A stretch of 64,000 nucleotides of DNA from Opisthocomus hoazin (taxonomy: Eukaryota; Chordata; Aves; Opisthocomiformes; Opisthocomidae). Where the stretch lies: positions 12,537,216 through 12,601,215 of the forward strand of contig NC_134433.1 in NCBI RefSeq assembly GCF_030867145.1, in the 5' to 3' direction. This document shows positions 39,156 to 51,800 of the stretch, one piece after another (the stretch's first letter is position 1; each line of letters starts with the position of its first letter). A model generated the notes under the pieces. It had not been told where the DNA came from. It worked only from the letters and a program-made list of their open reading frames with translations, and did not search any database. The position numbers were made by a program, and so were the translations under genes.

Positions 39156-39835
39156 ATGGCGAGCGCGGCGCGGGGGCCGGGCCGGCGGCGGGGGCTGCTG
39201 CTCCCGCTTCTCTGCGCGTTGTTGCTGCTGCTGGGCCCGGGCCGCGCCGCCCACATCAAGAAGGCAGAGGCGGCGGCGGCGGCGCCCGGTGAGGCGCTGC
39301 GGTACCTGCACTCGGCCGAGCTGGGCGAGGCGCTGCGGGCGCTGGCAGCCGCGGCCCCCCCGGGCCTGGCGCGGCTCTTCAGCATCGGCGAGTCGGTGGA
39401 GGGGCGGCCGCTGTGGGTGCTGCGCCTGACGGCGGGGCTGGGGCCGGAGGAGCGGGCCGGCGAGGGGCCCGGCGGCGCGGCCCTGCCCGGCCGGCCGCAA
39501 GTGAAGCTGGTGGGCAACATGCACGGGGACGAGCCGCTGGCGCGGCCGCTGCTGCTCCGCCTGGCCCAGGAGCTGGTGCGGGGCTGGGCGGGCGGCGAGG
39601 CGCGCATCGGCCGCCTCCTCAACACCACCGACCTCTACCTGCTGCCCAGCCTCAACCCCGACGGCTTCGAGCGCGCCCGGGAGGGCGACTGCGGCGGCGG
39701 GGCGGAGGGCGGCCGGGAGAACAGCCGGGGCCGCGACCTCAACCGCAGCTTCCCCGACCAGTTCGGGGCCGCCGAGCCCGACCTGGAGCCCGTGCCCGAG
39801 GTGCGAGCCCTCATCGCCTGGATGCGCCGCAACAA
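39156..39835 (+). CDS. CPD: CPD exon 1 (residues 1-226)
   Basis: The start gives [13 protein letters not shown], a Leu-rich signal core and a cut site near GRAA|HIKK. A short GCG run encodes AEAAAAAP. Domain I begins here with NMHGDE (zinc His123, Glu126), [19 protein letters not shown] and [12 protein letters not shown] (substrate Arg). It ends AACAA before GTGAGT. The reading frame is open for 123 codons upstream because of the GC content. Confidence 0.95.
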
Positions 39836-42800
39836 GTGAGTGCGGCCCGGCCCGGCCCCCCCCCCCTCCCGCCGGCTTCCCCTCTCTCCTCGGTGGACCC
39901 TCGGCTCCGCTCCCCGGCGGCTTCAGCTCGCTTTCGGCCTTTCCCAGCGCTTCCCAGCAGGGCTGGGGTGGGCGAGGGGGAAGCCATTTCCCACCAGTTT
40001 CTCCCCAGCCTGCCTCCTGCGCTGGGCCGGCCCGTTTGGCAGCCGGGGACGGCCCTGCCCCCGGTCACCGGGCCGGCCTTCGTGCTGGCGGCGGGTGCGG
40101 GAGAGCGGTTCGGTGGGCGCAGCTTGCCGAGGAGCCGCCGGGCACCCCCGGCCTCTGCGCCCGTCTGCGTGTGTCCCTGCTCTGGAGCCTGCAGCTGGCA
40201 ACTTCTCTGCTTGCCTGTGGGTCTTGCTCTTGGGACCGATTGATGCTTCACCACGAGCTGTGGGATGCTTGAAATATTTGGGGTTAAGTGTGTAGCTGGT
40301 CTGTGTGCAGGCACGCTAACGGAGAGTTGTGTTGAAGAGGGCTTCCCCCCATCTTCGTGTTTCATGGAAAATTCCCTGGATGTAGCAATAATGCTCTGTG
40401 CAGCAGCGTTTCCGCCTACAGACCCTGCTCCTGTGGCCCTCTTCCCCATCTGTCCTACCGTCAAGGCACGCAGGACTGAACCTGAAGCGCCCGCGCTGTC
40501 CCGTTAGGCGCTCGCCTTCCAAGGGGGTGAATGGTGGCGAGCTGCGGTGCCTGGGGTGGGGCAGCCTGGGAGGAGAGAAGCCCAGCTCCATTCTGGGGCC
40601 CTGCGCGGCCCCAGAAAGCGCAGTGGCCAGGCTGGGCACTGTCTCTTCATTTGCTGTGTGTTCTCCTTCAGAGAACAGTGGAAGGTCCAAACCACTAAGG
40701 TCAGCGCAACCGACCGTGAGAAGTTGCGTGGAGAATGCCAGGATGCAAAGTCCGGTCAGATACCAGCAACGCACTGAAACAAACTGTGGCCCTCTTCCAA
40801 GATGGGGATGGAAAGAGAAATGGAGAGGAGGTGGCTGATGGCCACGGTGCGCTGTAGGGCTGGTGATTGGATCCAGCCATACAGCGAGCGTTCAGCATCG
40901 TGCGTTTGCTCAGTTTGAAGGAACAAAATTTGCTTGGACAGCCTTTATTAAAACTTGGTGGTTGGTGGTGGCCATAGGGGTTATTGCTCTAGAGGAATCT
41001 CGTGAACCGCACCAAGAATTACTTGTCCTAAGGATCCTTTAGGACAGCTCTGATGCAACAGTTTGCGCCAAAATCCCTCCAGACTTGGTTCAACTCAGAA
41101 TTAGTTATTACGGGAAATCGTGCACGTCCCTAATATAATTTTGAAAATACCTTGTGCTTTTTATGTTCATGTTTTCAAGTGTTAGAGGTGGGATTTGCAT
41201 GTAAGCCAAGGTGAAACAGGAAGAACGCGGGGCTTTGTGCATTGCCCTGCCTGGCAGCACCAGTTAATGCTGGTGCAATTGTTAGACTAACGTAACCACT
41301 GATAGAAAAATGAATGGGTAAACACAGAGCTGTTTGATTAAAAAAAAAAAAAAGAGATAGTGGGTGTAATGCAATTCGTGTGCACTATTTTAAGCAAGGC
41401 AAAGGTGTTGGTTATGTTACCTGTGCTCAGAAACAAAATCTCATTTGTCCAGATGAGAAGGAGAGCTCTTTTTTCCCCTCAATGCTGCGTTTGGTGGGGA
41501 GAGGAAGAGCAGAGACAATTACCTCTGGGATTCAATGAGATGCTTATGCTGCCTGTGATCAAATGAAAGTGGGATATAGGGCATGCTGTGCTATATTTTC
41601 TGTCTTGGGATTTTAACAGCTCTCTCGCACATCCAGACTTTGCTGATGCAAGTCAGTTGTGTTGTACATCCCAAGCATTGCTCAGACCTTGACGAAGAGC
41701 CATGTACATCGCTTTATGCACAGGGCACTGCTTGTCTGTCTCCGAGTTTGAGGACTCTGTCTTAGACTGAAGCAAGAAACTTGTTTCATCTCCAGTAATG
41801 CAAGATGTCAGTTTGAGGAGTGAATAAACCATTCCTGAGAGTCGGTTTATTGCAAAAATCTGCTGACTTCCCCACCGCGCTCCCACTTGGACGCTGTGCA
41901 GACCTTCTGACAACCCCACTCGCTGTGTGGGAGGCTGGTGTTAATATGAGGGGATACCTCTCCCCGGACAGCCTTGTGTTTTTGTCCAATGGTAGCTGAC
42001 TCGGTGTCGGACGAGTGCGTTTCTGTTACCGTAGCCTTGGTGTGGCTGCAGCTCCGCAGGTGTTCTCCCTGCCCAGGGCTGATGGAGCAGGGTCTGATCG
42101 CTTCCCCTGCCAAAGTAGCGTTGCAGCTGGGCTGCTCGTCCAGTGGGCACGTTTTGCCTCGTTGATCCCAAATAGAATTTGGTGGCCTCTGAGAAGGCGG
42201 TTTGGGTGGGAAGGCAGCAGAATATCTGGTAGGGTGGCTGTAGCTGGCTTCCTGTTGAAGTTGTTCCAGTATGACTCTTTCTTCTTTTTCTTCTTCCCAA
42301 CCCCAGGTTTCTGCTCTCTGGCAATCTTCATGGTGGCTCTGTGGTTGCAAGCTATCCCTACGATGACTCTCCCATGCATAAGCCCACAGGAGTCTACAGT
42401 AAATCAGCTGATGACGAAGTGTTCAAATATTTGGCGAAAGCATACGCGTCGCATCACCCCATAATGCGAACTGGCAAGCCCAGTTGCCCTGGTGAGGAGG
42501 GAGAGACCTTCCAAGACGGTATCACAAACGGTGCCCAGTGGTACGATGTAGAAGGTAAGCTCTGCTGGTGGATCGCTCCAACTCTGCTATCTCGCCTAAC
42601 AGAGTGGCTTACAGAAATAGTTTCTTGTTCCCATTGAGAACTGACATCCAAACCAGTGGTGATTATCACAGAGGAAGGGATGGTGGGTGAAGTGATATTT
42701 TTAGCTTTGAATGTGTTCTAGCAGCTTGAAATGAAGGGAAGTGGCATCACAGGCACACCAGTAAGTGCTTGGTGAATCACCGCTTGGGAGATGTTCGCAG

Positions 42801-45800
42801 GGAAGAGATCACAGCAAACTGGAGCGTTCTTCCTGACCCTGTTAGATGCTGGAGAGTTATCCTGCATGTGGGAGGCTTCGTTTGCTAAATGAACTGTCGT
42901 TAGGTCTCCACACGGTCACTAAATTTTGATACAGAAAAGAGGAAACTATTGTTAAAGGTATTAAACCAATGCTAGTATTCTGTGAGGTTTTTTTAAGCTC
43001 CAAACTTGTAACTTTGTAAATGATTCTAGAATAGCCTGCTGTAAAACTGTGTAAAATGGTTTAAATGCGTGGTCTGAGCTAACCTAGCTGCTCCCGCTGG
43101 AAGTGGGGTAGGGAGCTTTTCGATGAACTGCTCTGCTGTTAGACCTGCGCAGATGGCAACAACCAGCACGGCCTGTTCTCATCCACCAGTGCGCTGGAGT
43201 CGAGAAGGGACCCAAAATTCAGTCTGCTGGGGCTTCTAGGAGAGCTCCTGTTCCCTCCATTAGGCAGCTGCTTTGGAGGTGATCTGAATATAAGCAAATT
43301 ACCTCCCGAGTGGGTGCCAGCACTCTGCTTGTGGGGAGGTGGCTGGCCTGGCTCAGACACGGTGGGCTGCTCTGCGTGTGTCGGTTTTGCTGAAAATGGA
43401 ATTTAAGCAACAGTTTATGTGAGGAGATGGTGTCGTGGAAAAGGCTCTGTGGGCTGGCAGAAAGAGAAATCTTGGCCATGTCATTAGAAGCTACACCACT
43501 GCCGTGGCCCCTCGGCACATGTTGTACAACCACAGCCTCGCCAGACAGTGCAGCAACTTCTGTGGTGAGGACGCAACAAAAACCTTGCATAAATGATCCA
43601 AAGATGCTTTGCTGCGCCCGGCCTGCTTTGCTTTCCCTCCTGCTAGGGCTAAGGGATGATGACAGGAGTGCTGAGCAAGCAGTGAAACTGGGCATTGTTT
43701 ATCCTTCAGAGCTCACAGCTTCACAAATTCTAAGACGACAATGTCTTTCCAAAACGTGAGAAGCTGAGTCCTGTCTTAACCCTGCATCCGCCTCGCCTGG
43801 GAAGAAGGGAGAGGGCTCCAGTATGGGGCCTGAACACGTCACCTGTGTGCTGGAAGAGGAAGTCTTGATTTCAGCGGTGGCTGATTTCACTGGTCAAATA
43901 AGATGTCGTGTTCAAATACGATGGGGTTTTATCTCTTTCTCTAGCAGCTGTCTCCTTCCCTCCGCCCTGCTGAGCACACCAGCCCTGGTGTTTGCTGGCT
44001 CAAGGTTCACTCGCTCCGCTGCTGTGAGAAGTCCAGCAGGAGGAAGGTTTGTGTAATCTGGCGAGTTTGCTTACGAGGGAACAGGATATCCTGGATGATC
44101 TCGTTCTGCCTTGTTCTGGTGGCAGTTGTTATCGGCAGAGATCTCAGTGGGGAGGTTTGTTAGCTGCAGCTCGGAGGCTTTCTGCCCTTGTAATGGAGCG
44201 GGTGGGTGTGCTCTGAAGGGAGGGTGGCTCCAGAGCTTTGCGCCTGTGCTCCCCTGCCCGCAGCGAGCAGCGTTATTCACTGCAGCGTTGGGATGGGAGA
44301 CACCTGGCCAGCGCTGGGCTCGCTAGTGGCTGCGGCACTGGTGTGCCCGAGCCTTTCGGGCTGCCTTTGCCTTGTCAGCGAGCAGAGCAGAGGTTTCACC
44401 TACTTTCCTTTCACAGGAAATGACAAGATGTGAACCAAAGACCCGTTTGCTCTGTGCTGCCATTGCTGTGGTTTATGTTATGTCTGATAGCCTCCAGCTT
44501 CCAGCCTCTGCAGAAACAAACCCTGTTTCTGTGACAAGCCCCAATGTCAGGCTCGGTGCTGATGGCTGTAAGCGATTCGCAGGCAGAGATTACGGGGAGG
44601 GTGCACCGACACTGGGCTCTCTGAATGGAGCTTGGCAGACCTGTGGGGTTGCTCCCTGAAGTGGTAATTCCCGTCTTGTTGCTGTTGAAGGTGCACACGT
44701 GGAGGGTGATGGCAGCCCTTGGAGCACCTCCCAGGCAGAGGAGTTCCTGTAAAGCGTAACCCACAGGAGGTGAGGTCCGGGGAAGCGCATGGATGAACTG
44801 GCAGGCACCACAGAGGCCAGTACAGGTCTGTTTTGAGGTGGCGTGAAGTTACTGTGTCCCTGTGGCGTTTTAGGTGTTAACATTTATTTTTAGTGATGGA
44901 TGAAGAGCAGGCAAAGGGGAGTCAGTTGTATGTAGCGTGTGACAGAAGCAGCAAAACCACCACAGTGGCTATGTTGAGTCATCTGACTCGCTCAGCTCTG
45001 TGCCAAGGACTGCTAAGGCTCGTGCGTGGACCAGGAGGCCTTTCCCAGTGATTGCAGAATTTAAATGTGCAGTAAAATGAGGCTGGGGAAATCCCAGTAC
45101 CAGGCAGGAGGTCCCCGGGCTGGGCTGAGCTCTTGAGATAACCGGAGCACACGGTTCTGTGAGCGGAGCGGGGCACACGCTGGTGGCCTGTGGATCAGGG
45201 AGAGGCTGCGGGCTCCAAGTGAACTAAAGCCAGGAAAAATAAAGAAATGAGAACGTAATGTCTCAACAGGTGGAAATTTTCCTGCCACGTTTTATCAAGT
45301 GGAATCAAACACACTGGAAAGCCAACCACTGTGGGATTCATTGTCCCGGAGTTACCAGTTCAGGTTTATGCTGGTGCCAGACCTCATTAACTTTCATTAG
45401 AGTTTGCAAACAACCTCTTCGGCGTGTCAAACCGAGGTGGCAAGTACAAACCATTGGAGTAATCGTTAAGGTCAAGTGTGCACAAAGATGGCTCTCCGCC
45501 AGACGGCTGAATTTGGCTTCTGCATTCCAGCTGCTATAGATAAGCACATCTGTGCCTGGGACGCTTTTTAGAGGCTATCTCTGTCCTACACGCTTTTACT
45601 CTTCCTTCTTTTTTAACCTCTTGGGGATTTAACTACTGAGTGGCTGATTCAGATCAAGAAAATAGATACAAATCTGGGCTGCTGTCTGGTCCAAGTGGTG
45701 TTTGGAAAGTGGTTATGAAACTATTTAAGTCTTATCTGTGGGAAGAACACGCTTGCCTTTATTTTGTAAAGAGCCAAATTCAGAAGTTGAGTTGAACATG

Positions 45801-48800
45801 ATGTTCAGTAGGGTATTTTGTGGGCAGCCTTGGGAGGTCGTCTTGTTATTTGTTGTCCCTTCCTAGAAGCTGTTTGCCTTGCTGGGTTGGCTCTCTGGTA
45901 TCCAAATGTTTGAGGCGTTTCTGGTGTCTACTGGAAGGCATTCCGCAGGTTGAAAGCGGATTGAGGTTAATGTCTGCTTTCTGGGTTGTTTTGGCTGTGG
46001 TTACTAGCCGCACTGAACTGCCAAACAGCTTTTAGTGCCATCAAACTCAGAGCAATTGAAATGAGTGCTGCCAACAGTGGGTGCTCGTGGCATCACTGTG
46101 GTGGCCTCTGTTTCCCAGGCACGGCAGAAGGCAGCTGCACAGCGTGAGCTCTGGGAGAAGTTTTCAGCCATGTCTTTCTGGGATATGCACAGTGAGCTGC
46201 CCTTAGGTGAGTGTTTTCATAAAATTCTTACTGCAAATTTTTTTTTCTTTTTGAGAAAAGTGTTGGCTTGGCGATTCAAGGGTCTGATGCCTCTTTTCAT
46301 ATCTAACATGAGCTGCTGGGCAGCGCAGTTGTGGTGCAGCTCTTGGGAAGACTCTGCCCTCCTCTTTGAGAGAGCCCTGGGAAGGCTGGGGGCTGTGCTG
46401 CTCTGGGCTGTGCGGTGCAGCTGCCGGAGCCTCAAACCTCACCTCCTCTGAGTTTTAACGACTGCGGACTAATGGACCGAAACGTTCCTCTGCCTGTTTG
46501 GTGCTGCTGCTGGTGCTCACCCTACGAGCCAGGCAGTTCTGTCCACAGAGTAAGCAACGTGTGCCACGTATTTAATCATGTCTCTAGCTCGCTTTGTGCC
46601 ATCTGCTCTCTCTGCAAAGCAGACACGACTGTTTCTCTGCTTTAACTTAGCTGCAGGTTTCTTATCTCTTCATGTCTGCTCCAGCAAGGGTTGGAATTAG
46701 GGAGATTTCTGCATAGTGCTGTTTGAAAATAGAGTCCTTCCTGGCTGGCCTGAAAGGCTTGTCCTGGCACGTGGTGTATTTATGGTATCTGGATCCCCGG
46801 GCTTGACTCTAGAGAGCTGCATTCTCCTGCCTGCCTGGCGTGGAGCTTGGCAGGGAGCAGAGACATGCTGGTCAGAGGGAGCTCTGCAGCACCTGTGCTG
46901 CGAGAGGTCTGGGATCCTTGCCTGAAGGGCAGTCCTGGTGCTCAGGGACTGGGACAGAGCAGGAGAGAGGTTTCTTATGAACATTTGTGTGACCTACGGT
47001 TTCCTCGCTGGTAAAATAGGTATGATGCTTCACTGGGAGGCTGAAGCTTTATGTAGAGTCAAAAAGACACCCTGTGATTAACTTGCTGGATCTATTCCAG
47101 CATTTTTTATCCCAGGTATTACCCAAAGTGGTACATAGAGAAGAAGCACTATAGTCTGACAGTCCTCTGCCTTGGATTCGGTTTTTCTGCTCTGCTCCTT
47201 GAAGGTAGCACTCTGCTAATGGTAGGCTGTGTATAAGTCTCATTTTACACCTCCAGATCTTTTGCTTAGCCAGGAGAGGCTGTGCAGATGGTATATGGAA
47301 AAATACATAATTCCATATGCTGCAAAAATAACTGTCCTGCTCTGCAACGGGGCCACGTGAAGGCCAAATATGTGCAGCGGATATAATCCAAATTTTCAAG
47401 CGTGCAGTGGACTACTTTCTTGAAGAGACAGCTTTACTGAAATTGATGTAGCAAGCTCTAATTTAGTCTGTTACTCCTCTATTATGGGTGAGCATCTCTC
47501 CTAAATTTGCTTGAATGGCAGATGAAGCACTAAATACGCTTCAGAATGGCTCTGGTTTATGTCTAGATGTTTTCAAATGCAGTAGCGTCCTGCTATGGAC
47601 AGATGGTTATAGGCTGGCAAATCGTTTCGCTCCGCATGGAGGTTACTGGCGAGAGAGCAGCCCGCTGTGGGTTACTTTTCTGAGCCTGGTGACAGGAGCT
47701 GAATAGAACTGAGTATGGATCAGATTCGCAGGCCATGTTCCTCTAACCTCTTGAACGGAGTTTGAGAGTTTTAAAGTCCTCCAACACTTTTTGGCCCCTT
47801 GTGCTGGACAGAAACTTTTCTGGTTTGATCTCAGCCTGTGCACAAGCTGCCTTGCTCTCCTGGCTGCAAGCGACATTTGATTTGTTACAGTAAAAGCTTC
47901 ATGTTCCCTTAGCAGCAGGCTCCCAGAAGAATTGAGAGGAACTGGGACGCCTTTGATGTGGTACCGTCCCGCAGATCTTCCCAGGGGCCTGCTCTGCTAA
48001 ATCCTGCTGGATGCTGTCAGTCCGTCTCTGCATTACCCGAGGGTGGTAGGGCTATTGAATTCAGAGCAGTGGTCCTTGACCTTTTGGGACAGTAAATGCT
48101 CACCGCCACCACATTTATTATAAGACTCCTCTGCTTGGTAAAGTGCTACTGATAGCTGTTCCTGGCTGTTCCACAGCCTCTGCAAATGCCAGGTAGTGCA
48201 TTTGCATCATGGTATTGATCCGTTCTGGCAGGTTAATTGGCCAGCACCATGGAGGGCCCCTCGCCTGTGGAGGAGCTTGTGAATGATTAGGAAACTGCAC
48301 AGACAAAGCAAGTGAGGTTTATTAGCATAGCACTAATGTAGCACTTTGGTGGGCGAAGCAGAGGATGGGAGTATGAAGTATGTGTTTCTTGCAGATTTGC
48401 CTGCTGGGGTCCTGCCGGCTGGTGCCGTGCCATGTGCCACAGGCTGTCTTCTGCTTTCCTTCCTCCTGAAGTCTGCATCTGCCTCCTGCGGGCGAATGTG
48501 CGGCAGTTGCGTGGCAGACGGGCTTCTGAGAGCTGCTTTGACTTCCTTGGCTGATGAGGAAGGGGCCCAGTGCCTGTGCCCCTGAGCCCAGCCGGCACTG
48601 CTGGGAGCCGCTTGGCCAGTGCTTGGAGGTCTCTGGGCTGAGTGGTCCCAGGCGCTGCTGTGTGGGTTGGGACGGAGCTGTCTGGGCAGCGGTGGCCAGG
48701 GCCGTGGCGTGCCAGTCTGTCTGGATTGTGACTGTAATGTTGTGTAACCCAGAAGATGTCATCGGTGTGCACAGAACTTAGCGTGGTGGTTTTCCATACT

Positions 48801-51800
48801 GGCACAACTGCTGGTGGTGGTGGGAATGATCCTCTCATGTGGCCGTGACATCTGGCTGCAGTCAAGCGATGGGGTTCATCAGGGTGACTCTGAAACCTGT
48901 TTCACAGACTTGTGGTGCTTTTGGAATGTCCTGTTTGCCATTGAAGACTCCCGTGACTGTTTAAAGGGCTGAATATTTGCAGTCTTCAGCAGTGTGCTGA
49001 AGTCTGAGCTCCAGATCGTGAGTGTTGATACCTGCGGACCTCAGGTCCTGCTGGTACGTGATTCATTCCAGTTTGAGGAACAGGTTTGCTTGCTGCGGGT
49101 TGAACGCAAGCTGCAGCAAATGGGGTCAGGACACTTGCTGGAACAAGGTGACCTTTTTGTTTCATAGCAGTACCTGTGGTTTCTCTGAAGGGTGAGAATA
49201 GCAAGATGAGCTGAATACTGGGAAACAGCTCTGTGCACTCCAGTTTTCTGGTGCTCGTGGAGGTTTAGCTGGTTTAACACCAAGCTAGCAAGCTGTCCCC
49301 AGGTGCTGCAAGATCCATGAATTAATTGAGACTGCTGCCTGGAAGAGGAAATGTGGGAAGAGGCTGGTGACTTGGCTGCAGGGCTTAGGGAAAAGACTGA
49401 GTTTCCCAGGTGGACAAATCTGTGTGCCGTTCTCCTCTTGCAGGACCCAACTGCTGTGGGGTCGCAGGAGTCCTCAGCGGTGAGGGAGGTGTCACTGCCC
49501 TCCCTGATCAAGAGGAGAGTTTCCTGAAGGTGACTTGCCACAGTTCACTGTGTGCTGTCACCGTATCAGACCTTATCAGAATTTCTGCTAGGGCTGCTCT
49601 AAATATCAAGTAAATGGAGGCCTTCAGATAAGGGGTTGGAGGAGAAGAACAGCCTGAGGAAGCAGAGAAAGGGAAGCATTGCTCTCATCTTGTCTAGAGC
49701 TTTGCTAAGATTTTTTTGGGAGAGCAGCTGTGTGGTCCTTAAAATTTCCGACATGCAGATTTGAGCTGCAGCCTCCCAGGTTGATAGTCTGATGTGTTCT
49801 TTTGTATTGGAGACCTGCAGCTGATTTTGGGTAGGGTAACGTCTCTTGCAGGAAGAACTTCTCAAATCTAAAGGTGGCTTGGAGTGCCTAGCGAAGGACT
49901 TGGGAGCAATAATGCTCAAACTCTGGTGTGCCTGCCCTGGCATCCGGGATTTGTAGTGTCTGGAGAATGTCTGCCCAGTGAAACAAACCCGTATGATTTC
50001 CAGGTGCTGTGCTGCTGAGTTCAGCTGACAGAGCAGTAAGACCGAAGGGACTGTCACCTTGGAACAGTCTGCGGCTGATTGGACTGTCCCAGTGTGCCCG
50101 TCACTGGGAGAAACAGAGCTTGGTCTGCCCCAGCCCAGGCTCTCACCGTGATCTGATCTGACGCTTCTCCTTAGGTTGTTCACTCTGGAGCTAGGGTGGC
50201 ATCGTGGTGAGACGCCGTGGGGGGCTGACAGATGGGAAAAACTCCGCATCCTGTGGGGAGGTGTCTGTGCATTGCGCTTAGGACATGTCTCTGCCTCATT
50301 TTCTCAGGTGGGATGCAGGATTACAACTACGTGTGGGCCAACTGCTTTGAGATCACGTTGGAGCTGTCCTGCTGCAAATACCCGCCGACCTCTGAGCTTC
50401 AGCAGGAGTGGGAGAACAACCGGGATGCTCTCCTTACTTTCATTGAGAAGGTAGTGCGGGCTGGGATGGGGCATGGGGCAGCAGCTGTGAAACCTGCGCG
50501 TCTGTGGTGGGCTGAGAGCACCGTGTTCAGTTACTCTTGTGGTTTTGTTTGCTGCTTGTGGTAACACAGCTGCTGCAGTTTCTGTGCAGATGTTGGTGGC
50601 TGCAAAGCTGCTGTGTGTATCTGTGGTTCTGCCACAGTTCCCACATCCTCCGTGATAGCAGAGCTCCGCTCAGAGGGGCCTTGTGGGGTACAGTGTTAAA
50701 CTGAGGGACTGATCAGTGCAGTTCTTACTGAATAATGCAGAGTGCCTGCACAGCCTCAGTGCCATGGACCTCCAGGGGTGTTCAAAAGCACCAACACTGC
50801 TGAGACCTTGGCTTTCGGAGTCCTCTGCCAGGCTGTCTCCAGATGCCTGTGTATGAGTTGGGTAGGTGACAGTTTAAGGCTGGGAAGGGAGGCAGATGCC
50901 TTTTGTCCCTCAGTATGGCTTGTAACCCTGCTACATTTGTATTGTTGTGTGTCCATGTCGATGAATTAGAGGATTTGTTAAGGGAGGACCAGTTCTGAGA
51001 TCTTGCTGCCTTCTCAGTGCATGCTGAAATTCCCGTCCTTGCCGTGTGGCCAACCACTGTCTGAATCGTGGGGCTTTGGGTGTCTTTGCCTGGCAGCCGT
51101 TCTGCTCTGCTGTGTTTGGGGAAGGGCAGGGGGGCATTGCTGGGCGAGAACATGGTTCCCCTGATGTTGCCTGTCTTCAGCCAGGCTCTTGCATTGTTTT
51201 CCTCAGGTCCACATTGGAGTGAAAGGCTTTGTCAGGGATGCAGTCACTGGAGCTGGCCTGGAGAACGCGACCATTGTTGTTGCCGGTATTGCTCATAACA
51301 TCACAGCGGGCAAATTTGGTGATTACCACCGACTACTTGTGCCTGGGACCTACAACGTGACCGCAGTTGTGATGGGGTAATGACTATGTGGCAGCCTGTG
51401 TCCACACTGCCAACTTCTCGTGTTGCTTCGCTTATTTTCTTCCCCCAAAGCACATTGTGTATTTAAAGGGCTTGGCTGGAAGCTGCAACAGTAAAGAACT
51501 CCAGCTTAGAGCTGCAGCTGTGTTTGTTCACTCCGTGCCCCACTGCAGCGGGGTGCTGTTGGGGGCACAGCATTTCTGTCACCTTTGTTTGATTGCTTGT
51601 GTCAATCTGCATCTTACCTTTTGGGCAAATGGAGAAAGTGGAGTAAGGTCACCCAGTAAGAGTTTGTGTTGTCTCTGGCTGGGGGGGAACGCGTAGCTCG
51701 CCCCTGGGCTCGCGCTGTGATAGCCTGTGGCTTCTTCCCTGGCGAGTCTGTACACAGGAACTCGTGCCTCTGTGGCACAGCAAGGGCAGCAGCGTGGTTG

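Larger units (their letters stand above)
38780..40160. promoter_or_regulatory. CpG island covering CPD promoter and exon 1
   Basis: Very GC- and CpG-rich DNA spans the promoter, the 680-nt first coding exon and the start of intron 1. It predicts a broadly expressed gene, as expected for a trans-Golgi carboxypeptidase. Long open frames on both strands here are composition artefacts apart from CPD itself. Confidence 0.85.
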